From Clostridiales bacterium (GTDB taxonomy: Bacteria > Bacillota > Clostridia > WRLR01): 9,901 bases of DNA. The notes below the pieces were generated by a model, which saw only the letters and a program-made list of their open reading frames with translations, was not told the DNA's origin and made no database searches. The stretch is taken from positions 1 through 9,901 of the forward strand of contig JAITSR010000309.1 in NCBI GenBank assembly GCA_031287655.1. The letters run 5' to 3'. The position numbers were made by a program, and so were the translations under genes. The stretch's first letter is position 1, and every line of letters starts with the position of its first letter. Of the stretch, positions 1 through 6,196 are shown piece after piece.

Positions 1-129
1 TTTTGCGCGCGCGGCGAGCGACGACAACTGTGAGCGGAGTCGCTGACGTCTTGCTTTTCGGCGGGCGAACGGGTAAAATAGTGAAAATACATCGCGCGCA
101 AAGCCGCAAACGTAAAAAAGGAGACACAC
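1..129. other. gltX upstream region
   Basis: No gene can be supported here. Short open frames run in from the left edge and stop at about 33 and 46; they could be the tail of an upstream gene but are too short to identify. The rest holds the gltX promoter and ribosome binding site. No T-box-like core (TGGNACCGCG) is visible in the part of the leader seen. Confidence 0.5.
51..79 (+). promoter_or_regulatory. sigma-A-type promoter of gltX
   Basis: A -35 box TTGCTT (51-56) and a -10 box TAAAAT (74-79) are separated by exactly 17 bp. Transcription would start near 86 and give a leader of about 44 nt. The AT-rich -10 region stands out in GC-rich surroundings. This is inferred from consensus matching only. 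Confidence 0.6.
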
Positions 130-1581
130 ATGGCGGATACCCTGATTCGGACGAGATTTGCCCCGAGCCCGACAGGTTCCATGCACATCGGGAACCTGCG
201 GACCGCGCTTTATGAATATCTGATCGCGAAGTCCCACGGCGGGCGGTTCGTTTTGCGCATAGAGGACACCGATCAGGAGCGGTTTGTTGAGGGCGCGGTC
301 GAGCTGATCTATCAGACGCTCAAAACCGCCGGGCTCGCGCATGACGAGGGCCCGGACGTCGGCGGGGACTATGGCCCCTATGTCCAGAGCGAGCGCAAGC
401 TGGGATATATGGAGTACGCAAAAGAGCTGGTCGACCGCGGCGCGGCGTATTACTGCTTCTGCACGCGGGAGCGCCTCGCCGGGCTTCGGGAGGAAAATGA
501 GCGCGCGGGGCGTACGAACTTCTACGACCGCCGCTGCCTTGCGCTGTCCAATGCTGAGGTCCGCCAAAACCTCGACGCGAACAAACCCTTCGTGATCCGC
601 CAAAAAATGCCCTCCGGCGGCTCGACGGTGTTCCATGACGCCGTATATGGCGAGATCACGGTCGACAACAGCGAGCTCGAGGATCAGGTCCTGATCAAGT
701 CGGACGGGATGCCGACCTACAACTTCGCGAACGTCGTGGACGACCATCTGATGGCGATCACGCACGTCGTCCGCGGCTCCGAGTACCTCTCGTCGACGCC
801 CAAGTACAATTTGCTCTACGAGGCGTTCGGCTGGGACATCCCCGTATACGTCCATCTGCCCACAATCGTAAAGGAGGGCGGCCAAAAGTTCAGCAAACGC
901 GCGGGGGACCCGTCTTTTGTCGACCTGCTCGAAATGGGGTATCTTCCGGAGGCGCTTGTGAACTACATCGCGCTGCTCGGCTGGGCCCCGCGCGACAATC
1001 AGGAGTTCTTTTCGGTCGCGGAGCTTGCGGGTGTTTTTTCGATCGAGGGGATCAGCAAGTCCCCGTCGACGTTTGACTACGCGAAGCTGAACTACTTCAA
1101 CGCCGAGTATCTGCGGCGCAAGTCCCCGGAGGAGTTCCACGCGCTCGCGCTGCCCTATATCCAAAAGGCCGTCCGCGATCCGCGCCTCGACACGTTTAAA
1201 ATCTCCCGGACGCTCCAGCAGCGCACCGAGACGCTCCGCGACATTCCGGGTATGATCGATTTTTTTGACGCGCTTCCGGTATTTACCGCGGAGCTCTATA
1301 CGCATAAAAAGATGAAAACCGACCCGGACGTCGCCAAAAACGCGCTTTCCTTGGCGCTGCCCGTGCTGCGCGGGCTTGAGCTTTGGTCGCCCGAGCCGCT
1401 CCACGCCGCGCTCGTCGGGCTCGCGGAGCAAAACGGCTTCAAAAACAGCCAAGTCCTGTGGCCGCTGCGTGTCGCGCTGTCCGGCAAGCCCGTGACGCCG
1501 GGCGGCGCGGTCGAGATCGCCGATATTCTCGGGAAGGACGAGAGCCTCCGCAGGGTCGAGGCCGCGCTCGCCGCGCTTTGA
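130..1581 (+). CDS. gltX: glutamate--tRNA ligase (GluRS)
   Basis: Glutamyl-tRNA synthetase charges tRNA-Glu with glutamate using ATP in the cytoplasm. The N-terminal Rossmann catalytic domain begins with RFAPSPTGSMHIGN, so the class I HIGH motif is H19-I-G-N22. RIEDTDQER follows at about 43-51. A zinc-binding knuckle is visible as C109-F-C111 with Y132 and C136. The KMSKS-equivalent is K253-F-S-K-R257, followed by AGD rather than the more usual HGD. The C-terminal anticodon-binding domain (about 320-483) ends with the typical stretch around FKNSQVLWPLRVALSGK (437-453). Length 483 fits the family. The ATG start is set by AAAGGAGA at 117-124, 5 nt upstream. Whether the enzyme is discriminating or also charges tRNA-Gln cannot be read from the sequence. 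Confidence 0.97.
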   Translation: MADTLIRTRFAPSPTGSMHIGNLRTALYEYLIAKSHGGRFVLRIEDTDQERFVEGAVELIYQTLKTAGLAHDEGPDVGGDYGPYVQSERKLGYMEYAKELVDRGAAYYCFCTRERLAGLREENERAGRTNFYDRRCLALSNAEVRQNLDANKPFVIRQKMPSGGSTVFHDAVYGEITVDNSELEDQVLIKSDGMPTYNFANVVDDHLMAITHVVRGSEYLSSTPKYNLLYEAFGWDIPVYVHLPTIVKEGGQKFSKRAGDPSFVDLLEMGYLPEALVNYIALLGWAPRDNQEFFSVAELAGVFSIEGISKSPSTFDYAKLNYFNAEYLRRKSPEEFHALALPYIQKAVRDPRLDTFKISRTLQQRTETLRDIPGMIDFFDALPVFTAELYTHKKMKTDPDVAKNALSLALPVLRGLELWSPEPLHAALVGLAEQNGFKNSQVLWPLRVALSGKPVTPGGAVEIADILGKDESLRRVEAALAAL

Positions 1582-1586
1582 GCCGC

Positions 1587-1634
1587 CCGCCGGTTTGCAA
1601 GGCGCGTCCGCCGGTTTGTCGGCGTCGTCCGCCG
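1587..1634. repeat. three-copy degenerate 21-nt tandem repeat
   Basis: The 11-mer CCGCCGGTTTG occurs at 1587-1597 and 1608-1618, exactly 21 nt apart, and CCGCCG recurs at 1629-1634 in the same register. The sequence between copies is only partly conserved. The repeat starts 6 nt after the gltX stop codon. It could be a decayed minisatellite or chance in GC-rich DNA. Confidence 0.5.
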
Positions 1635-1679
1635 CGATTTATGGGACTCGCGCGCCTTTATTTGAAGGCTTGGTTTGAT

Positions 1680-1709
1680 TTGATTTTGGCGTCGGTGGGT
1701 AAGTATAAG
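1680..1709 (+). promoter_or_regulatory. possible promoter of the DHH gene
   Basis: TTGATT (1680-1685), an 18-bp spacer and TATAAG (1704-1709) form a fair sigma-A-type promoter, with a start expected near 1716 and a leader of about 29 nt. A second TTGATT lies at 1675-1680. Its presence suggests the DHH gene can be transcribed independently of gltX. Consensus match only. Confidence 0.4.
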
Positions 1710-1744
1710 GGCAACACGATTTCATCCTATGTCGGAGGTGTCCT

Positions 1745-2647
1745 ATGAGACTGTTAACGAGATCGGACTTTGACGGGTTGGCCTGCGCCGCGCTCCTGAA
1801 AGACATGGACGTGATTGATTCATGGAAGTTCGTCCATCCGAAGGACCTTCAAGACGGCCTTGTCGAAGTGACGGAGAACGACGTGCTCGCGAACGTGCCC
1901 TATGTCAAGGGCTGCGGCATGTGGTTTGACCACCACACGAGCGAGGGCGAGCGCGTCGCCGAGGTCCCCGTAAAGGGCCTTGTGCAGTATATCGACAGCG
2001 CCGCGCACGTCGTCTACAACTATTTTAAAGGCCAGTACGACCTCACGAAGTTTGACGAAATGCTCGCGGCGGTCGACAAGGTTGACGCGGCAAAACTCAC
2101 CGCGGAGGAAATCGCGGCCCCGACCGGCTGGGTCCTGCTCGGCTTTGTGATGGACCCGCGGACCGGGCTCGGGCGCTTTCGCGATTTTCGGATCAGCAAT
2201 TATCAATTGATGGAGCAGCTGATCGACGCCTGCCGTGTGAAATCGATCGCGGAAATTTTGAGCCTGCCCGACGTGAAGGAGCGCACCGACCTGTATCACA
2301 CGCAGAACGCGCTGTTCGTCGACATGTTAAAGCAGCACACCGTGACCGACCGGAACGTGATCCTGACCGACCTCCGCGGCGTCGCCCCGATCTATTCGGG
2401 CAACCGCTTCCTCGTTTACAGCCTGTTCCCCCGACAGAACATTTCGATCTGGGTCGTGGACGGCAAGCTGAAACAAAACTGCTCGATCGCGGTCGGGTAC
2501 AGCGTGTTGAACCGGACAAGCAAACGCGACGTCGGTTCGATCCTGCTCAGCTATGGCGGCGGCGGACACAAGCAAGTCGGCACCTGCCAAGTCGACTATG
2601 ACGACACGGACCGCGTGATTCGCGAATTGCTCGAGAAACTGCAATAA
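1745..2647 (+). CDS. DHH-family phosphoesterase, substrate unknown
   Basis: This 300-residue protein belongs to the DHH phosphoesterase superfamily, which includes exopolyphosphatases, RecJ and oligonucleotide/cyclic-dinucleotide phosphodiesterases, usually manganese-dependent. Motif I is SDFDGLACA (7-15, with D8 and D10). The name-giving DHH triad is D62-H63-H64 within GMWFDHHTS. DKVDAA (111-116) is the expected third acidic motif. The C-terminal half has YGGGGHKQVGTC (270-281), matching the glycine-rich histidine loop of DHHA1-type substrate domains. No signal peptide or membrane segment is visible. The ATG is well placed 4 nt after GGAGGTG (1734-1740). It lies between two tRNA synthetase genes, hinting at an RNA or nucleotide-related role, but that is inference. 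Polyphosphatase and nano-RNase/c-di-NMP hydrolase activities are both possible. Confidence 0.88.
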   Translation: MRLLTRSDFDGLACAALLKDMDVIDSWKFVHPKDLQDGLVEVTENDVLANVPYVKGCGMWFDHHTSEGERVAEVPVKGLVQYIDSAAHVVYNYFKGQYDLTKFDEMLAAVDKVDAAKLTAEEIAAPTGWVLLGFVMDPRTGLGRFRDFRISNYQLMEQLIDACRVKSIAEILSLPDVKERTDLYHTQNALFVDMLKQHTVTDRNVILTDLRGVAPIYSGNRFLVYSLFPRQNISIWVVDGKLKQNCSIAVGYSVLNRTSKRDVGSILLSYGGGGHKQVGTCQVDYDDTDRVIRELLEKLQ

Positions 2648-2654
2648 TCAAGAG

Positions 2655-2707
2655 AGTCAGAAACGCTAGGTAAGCTGGGAGAGTTAGGAAAGCAGGAAAG
2701 CTAGGAG
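2655..2707 (+). repeat. degenerate 9-nt repeats before the MetRS-like gene
   Basis: Most of the 66-nt gap between the DHH gene and the MetRS-like gene can be parsed as six imperfect units: AGTCAGAAA, CGCTAGGTA, AGCTGGGAG, AGTTAGGAA, AGCAGGAA (one base short) and AGCTAGGAG. The consensus is about AGCTAGGAA. Several units contain an AGGA core resembling a Shine-Dalgarno site, and the last one is the actual ribosome binding site. The purine-rich composition contrasts sharply with the flanking GC-rich genes. Confidence 0.7.
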
Positions 2708-2713
2708 AATTTG
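2703..2713 (+). promoter_or_regulatory. ribosome binding site deciding the MetRS-like start
   Basis: AGGAGA at 2703-2708 sits 5 nt before the ATG at 2714. A TTG codon at 2711 is in frame directly before it, but it would leave only 2 nt from the same site. ATG at 2714 is therefore preferred. Confidence 0.7.
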
Positions 2714-4795
2714 ATGACCGAACAGATGAAGGAAAAATTCGCGGCGCGTCCGGTTTTCCCAAAGCGCGCCGTGATCACGGGCGGGATGCCCTACGGCAAC
2801 AAGGCGCTGCATTTTGGTCATATCGGCGGCTATTTTGTCCACGCCGACATGCTCGCGCGCTTCCTGCGGGACAGGATCGGCGGCGAAAACGTGATCTTTG
2901 TGTCCGGGACCGACTGCTACGGTTCGCCGCTGGCCGAGGAATACCGCAAACGGCGCGAGTCCGGCGAGCTCACGGGTACGATTGAGGATTTTGCACTGCG
3001 GAACCACGAGGATCAAAAGGCGACGCTCGCGGCCTACCAAATCTCGCTGGACATTTTTGCCGCGTCGAGTCTGCCGCCCGCCGCCGGGAACCACCGTGCG
3101 ATGTCGGAGCGCTTTATCCGCACGCTCTATGACAACGGCCATCTGATTCGACTCTCCACCGCGCAGTTCTATGACGCCGAGCGAGGGGTTTACCTGAACG
3201 GCCGCCAAGTTGTCGGGCGCTGTCCCGTCGCCGGGTGCCAGTCCGAAAAAGGCTACGCGGACGAGTGTGACCTCGGCCATCAATATCTGCCGACTGAGCT
3301 GATCGACCCCAAAAGCACGCTGACCGGCAAACGCCCCGAAATGCGCGAGGTCACGAACTGGTATCTGAAAATGGACGACTTTCGCGGACTCCTGCGCGAG
3401 TGGCTGACCGAGTTCCGGGAGCGCCCGGACACGCGGCCCTTCGCGGCGCGCGCGATAGAGGAATTTTTGGAGCCGCCCGTGATCTATTTGAAGCGCGAAT
3501 ATCTGGAAAATTTGCCGTGGCAAGCCGGGTCCGGGGCCGGGCGAGGTGAATCCGTGGATCGGCAAACCGATCTTTCGGGTCTCGCCGGGTCTTATCGGTT
3601 GGAGGACGACGGCAAGTCGTCGAGCGTCCGGCTCGTGTTTGAGAGGCTCGATGCGCGTGAACGCGCTTGCGCCACGCTCTCCGGGGCCGGGATCAACTTC
3701 CGGACCGGCAAGACGCTCGTCCCGTTCCGGCTGACCGGCAACATCGACTGGGGCGTCCCCGCGCCGACGCTCGAGGGGCTGGACGGCCTGACCGTGTGGG
3801 TGTGGCCGGAGTCGCTGTGGGCGCCGATCTCCTTTACCCAGACCTGCCTCGAACGCGCGGGAAAATCCGCCGACGAGTGGAAAAAGTGGTGGACGGGTCC
3901 CGATGCGCATGTCTATCAGTTCATCGGGCAGGACAACATCTACTTTTACGGTCCGGCGCAGACCTCGCTGTTCCTTGGGATGCAAGGCGCGAAACCAAAA
4001 GCCGCGCCCGGTCCGGACGACCTTTTGCTGACGGATTTGATCGTGAGCAACCATATTCTGTTCCTGAACAAGAAGGCGAGTTCCTCCGGCAAGGTGAAGC
4101 CGCCGATGGCGCGGGAGCTTTTGGATTACTACACGCCGGAGCAGCTCCGCGCGCACTTTCTCGGCCTCGGGCTCGGAATCCGGAGCGTCAGCTTTCAGCC
4201 CAAGCCCTTAAACCCGGACGCGAAGGAGGGCGACGCGGACCCCGTGCTCAAAGAGGGGAATCTGCTGACAAACGTGCTGAACCGGATCGCGCGCTCCTGC
4301 TTTTACACGGCGCAGAAATACACGGGCGGCAAGCTTCCCGCGACCGCGCCGACGCAGGCCGCGCTCGACGCGGCGGCCTGCGCCGCGCTCGACTATGAAG
4401 CGCTGATGGCTCGCTGCGAGTTCCATCAGGTCATGAATCTGCTCGACGCCTATATCCGGAATATCAACAAGCTCTGGGCGCGCGACATGAAGGAGGCCGA
4501 TGCCGCGGACGACGCGGAACGCCGGGCGCAAGTACTCGCCGACACGCTCCACATGCTGCGTCTCGCGTGCGTGCTGATCCACCCGGTCGCGCCGGAGGGC
4601 GCGGAGCTGCTTGCGGAGTACCTGATCCCCGCCGGGTCCGGGGCGGACGGCCTTGACCCCGCCGCCTTTTTTGACTGGGCGAACCTCTTTTGCCCGTTCT
4701 CGGAACTTGTCAAAAACCCCGCGGATCACGCGTTCAAGTTCCTCGAGCCGCGCACGGACTTCTTTAAAAAACACGAAAGCCAGCTGCCCGGCTGA
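2714..4795 (+). CDS. metG: methionyl-tRNA synthetase-like class I tRNA ligase, divergent
   Basis: The 693-residue protein has the order of a class I methionyl-tRNA synthetase, which charges tRNA-Met with methionine. It starts with ITGGMPYGNKALHFGH, so the HIGH motif is H33-F-G-H36. A knuckle-like insert follows with C170, C175, C185 and H189, then LPTELIDP. NIDWGVPAP (343-351), VWVWPESLWAP and YQFIGQDNIYFY (401-412) match conserved MetRS core segments. The KMSKS position reads K454-A-S-S-S458, so the second lysine is lost. A helical anticodon-binding-type domain runs from about 515 to 640. No C-terminal Trbp111-like tRNA-binding domain is present. About 75 residues (266-340), starting with a Gly-rich AGSGAGRG, look inserted before NIDWG. 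The symbol is by family resemblance only; it may be a second, specialised or non-canonical paralogue. Confidence 0.85.
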   Translation: MTEQMKEKFAARPVFPKRAVITGGMPYGNKALHFGHIGGYFVHADMLARFLRDRIGGENVIFVSGTDCYGSPLAEEYRKRRESGELTGTIEDFALRNHEDQKATLAAYQISLDIFAASSLPPAAGNHRAMSERFIRTLYDNGHLIRLSTAQFYDAERGVYLNGRQVVGRCPVAGCQSEKGYADECDLGHQYLPTELIDPKSTLTGKRPEMREVTNWYLKMDDFRGLLREWLTEFRERPDTRPFAARAIEEFLEPPVIYLKREYLENLPWQAGSGAGRGESVDRQTDLSGLAGSYRLEDDGKSSSVRLVFERLDARERACATLSGAGINFRTGKTLVPFRLTGNIDWGVPAPTLEGLDGLTVWVWPESLWAPISFTQTCLERAGKSADEWKKWWTGPDAHVYQFIGQDNIYFYGPAQTSLFLGMQGAKPKAAPGPDDLLLTDLIVSNHILFLNKKASSSGKVKPPMARELLDYYTPEQLRAHFLGLGLGIRSVSFQPKPLNPDAKEGDADPVLKEGNLLTNVLNRIARSCFYTAQKYTGGKLPATAPTQAALDAAACAALDYEALMARCEFHQVMNLLDAYIRNINKLWARDMKEADAADDAERRAQVLADTLHMLRLACVLIHPVAPEGAELLAEYLIPAGSGADGLDPAAFFDWANLFCPFSELVKNPADHAFKFLEPRTDFFKKHESQLPG

Positions 4796-4801
4796 CCTAT
4801 G

Positions 4802-4831
4802 GCGGCACGCGCCGCTCGCGTCGCGTTTTTT
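4802..4831 (+). terminator. possible weak terminator of the plus-strand block
   Basis: GCGGC (4802-4806) pairs with GCCGC (4811-4815) across loop ACGC. A T6 run follows at 4826-4831 after a 10-nt GC-rich gap. An alternative pairing is ACGCG (4807-4811) with CGCGT (4817-4821), which is closer to the T-run. The stems are short, so this is a candidate only. Confidence 0.35.
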
Positions 4832-4836
4832 CGCAG

Positions 4837-4862
4837 GCTGCGCCGGTATTTGACGGCGCGGC
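4837..4862. terminator. hairpin between the convergent genes
   Basis: GCGCCG (4840-4845) and CGGCGC (4854-4859) form a perfect stem with an 8-nt loop. It extends to 9 pairs (4837-4845 with 4854-4862) if one U-G wobble is allowed in the plus-strand RNA. It lies beyond the stop codons of both neighbours. No T-run follows on either strand, so termination is uncertain; a 3'-end-stabilising role is equally possible. Confidence 0.35.
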
Positions 4863-4878
4863 GACGTGCTTGCGGCAG

Positions 4879-6186
4879 CTAGTCGCGCAGCAGCGCGGCC
4901 GCGGCGCTTTTGCCCGCCAACATTCCGGTCGCAAAAGCGATCGACAGATTAAAGCCGCCCGTATAGGCGTCGACATCGATCAGTTCCCCGCAAAAATACA
5001 GCCCCGGCATGCGCTTGGATTCCATCGTCGAAGGGTTGATTTCACTCGTTTTGACGCCGCCCGCGGTCACGATCGCCTCGGACGCGGGCCGCGCCGCGCG
5101 GATCGTCAGCGGCAGGTTCTTTAATATCTCCGAGAGTTTGGCCCTGCCCGCCTTGCCGACGGCGTCCGCGCGGCCCTCCGGGTCAAGCCCGCCGCACGCG
5201 ATCACGACGGGGATCAGGCGCGTCGGCAAAAGATCCGACATCGCGTTTTTCAGACGTTTTTTCGCGTAGAGTTCAAAGTCGCGCCCGATGCGCGCGCGCA
5301 GCTTTTCGTCCGAAAGGCCGGGCTTTAAGTCGATCCGCGCCGCGCTGCCGGAAAAGCCGCAGTCGAGCAAATGACGGGAGCCGCTCAGGACGAGCGGCCC
5401 GGAAATGCCAAAGTGGGTGAACAGCATTTCGCCGAGCTTAGAAAAACACCGCTTGCCGCCCGGCGTAAAGAGCTCCAGCGTGACATTTTTCAGCGTGAGT
5501 CCCATGAGCGTGCGCGGCCAGTCCTCGACCGTCTCGAGCGGCACAAGCGAGGGCCTCGGCGGGACGACCGTGTGCCCTAAGGACTCGGCGAAGCGGTAGC
5601 CGTCCCCCGTCGAGCCGGTCGCGGGGTAAGAGATGCCGCCCGTCGCGAGGATCACGGCGCGCGCGGTGATTCTCCGCCCGTCCGAAAGCAGGAGTCGGAA
5701 CAAGTCCGCGTCCCGCCCGATCGCCGGAGCCGCGTCCGTCGCCCGTTCGATCGCCTCGAGGCGCGCGCCGCACAGGAGCTTTGCGCCGCTCGACGCGGCG
5801 TGCCGACAGAGCGCCTCCGTGACTTGCTTCGCGTCGCCGCTCCGCGTAAAATAGCGCCCGCCGCGCTCCAACACACAGCCGACGCCGATCCGCTCAAAAA
5901 AGGCCACGATCGCCGTGTTCGGCAGCGTGTGGAACGCCGAAAAAAGAAATTTCCCGTTTCCGGGAATATTTCTCATAAACTGTTCTTTTTCGGCGTTGTT
6001 TGTAATATTGCAGCGGCCCTTGCCCGTGATCGAGAGCTTTTTGCCGGGCGTCTGATTGCGCTCGAGTGCGGCGATCCTCAGCGCGGGCGCGGCTTTAGCA
6101 GCCGCGCCCGCCGCCATCAACCCGGCGGCCCCCGCCCCGACTATCACCAAATCATACGCCGCCGTCGCAGCCGCTAAAGCCGTCAC
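4879..6186 (-). CDS. BaiN/HI0933-family FAD-dependent oxidoreductase
   Basis: A 435-residue flavoprotein of the HI0933/YhiN/BaiN family, annotated as NAD(P)/FAD-dependent oxidoreductase or aminoacetone oxidase-like; the physiological substrate is unknown. A Rossmann FAD-binding motif YDLVIVGAGAAGLMAA (11-26) opens the protein. Family signatures follow: GKKLSITGKGRCNITN (48-63), NIPGNGKF (73-80), ATGGISYPATGSTGDGY (181-197), EMLFTHFGISGP (253-264), VTAGGV (373-378), STMESK (386-391) and GELIDVDAYTGGFNLSIAFATG (400-421, a C-terminal flavin-contacting region). Length is normal. The only plausible in-frame start is GTG at 6186, 5 nt after the stop of the upstream carboxyltransferase gene and without a good Shine-Dalgarno, so translational coupling is likely. 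The first ten residues are Ala-rich and encoded by a tandem repeat. It is the last gene of the minus-strand operon, which need not imply a shared function. Confidence 0.92.
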   Translation of the reverse strand: MTALAAATAAYDLVIVGAGAAGLMAAGAAAKAAPALRIAALERNQTPGKKLSITGKGRCNITNNAEKEQFMRNIPGNGKFLFSAFHTLPNTAIVAFFERIGVGCVLERGGRYFTRSGDAKQVTEALCRHAASSGAKLLCGARLEAIERATDAAPAIGRDADLFRLLLSDGRRITARAVILATGGISYPATGSTGDGYRFAESLGHTVVPPRPSLVPLETVEDWPRTLMGLTLKNVTLELFTPGGKRCFSKLGEMLFTHFGISGPLVLSGSRHLLDCGFSGSAARIDLKPGLSDEKLRARIGRDFELYAKKRLKNAMSDLLPTRLIPVVIACGGLDPEGRADAVGKAGRAKLSEILKNLPLTIRAARPASEAIVTAGGVKTSEINPSTMESKRMPGLYFCGELIDVDAYTGGFNLSIAFATGMLAGKSAAAALLRD

Positions 6187-6196
6187 AGCCGCTAAA
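6161..6196 (-). repeat. two-copy 18-bp tandem repeat at a stop/start junction
   Basis: Plus-strand copies at 6161-6178 and 6179-6196 share 17 of 18 bases and differ only at 6167 (G) versus 6185 (A). On the minus strand the first copy contains both the TAG stop of the OadA/PycB-type gene (6192-6194) and the GTG start of the BaiN-like gene (6184-6186). The second copy encodes residues 4-9 of the flavoprotein. In the flavoprotein frame the repeat reads as LAAVTA then LAAATA. Confidence 0.85.

Larger units (their letters stand above)
1582..1744 (+). other. gltX-DHH intergenic region
   Basis: This 163-nt gap holds a GC-rich 21-nt-period repeat just after the gltX stop, then an AT-richer stretch with a plausible promoter and the ribosome binding site of the next gene. 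No convincing rho-independent terminator is seen. The only nearby hairpin is CGCCG/CGGCG with a 6-nt loop (1609-1624), and it has no T-run. Confidence 0.5.
4796..4878. other. convergent intergenic region
   Basis: Two gene blocks meet tail to tail across 83 nt. The region contains two GC-rich hairpins and one run of six T on the plus strand, and no open reading frame worth calling. Confidence 0.6.

Noticed and set aside
1..46. Tail of an upstream gene at the left edge
   Set aside because: Fourteen or fewer codons are visible in any frame and none is recognisable.
1383..1748. Plus-strand frame bridging the end of gltX and the next gap
   Set aside because: Arg/Ala-rich out-of-frame reading of gltX with no ribosome binding site or motif.
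2648..2713. T-box or other tRNA-responsive leader for the MetRS-like gene
   Set aside because: The gap is only 66 nt, with no T-box core sequence, no terminator/antiterminator pair and no stem-rich structure.
2684..4156. 490-codon open frame on the minus strand under the MetRS-like gene
   Set aside because: It is antisense to a well-supported gene, has no family signature, and is Arg/Gly/Pro-rich as expected from GC-biased codons read backwards.
4766..4799. Minus-strand terminator at the end of the MetRS-like gene (A-run 4766-4771 read as U-run)
   Set aside because: Only a 4-bp stem (AGCC/GGCT) precedes it on the minus strand, too weak to call, and the run lies inside coding sequence.
5951..5966. 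Hairpin TTCCCG/CGGGAA that has a GAAA tetraloop on the minus strand, inside the BaiN-like gene
   Set aside because: It falls on the codons for the conserved family motif NIPGNGKF, so the palindrome is probably a by-product of coding constraint.
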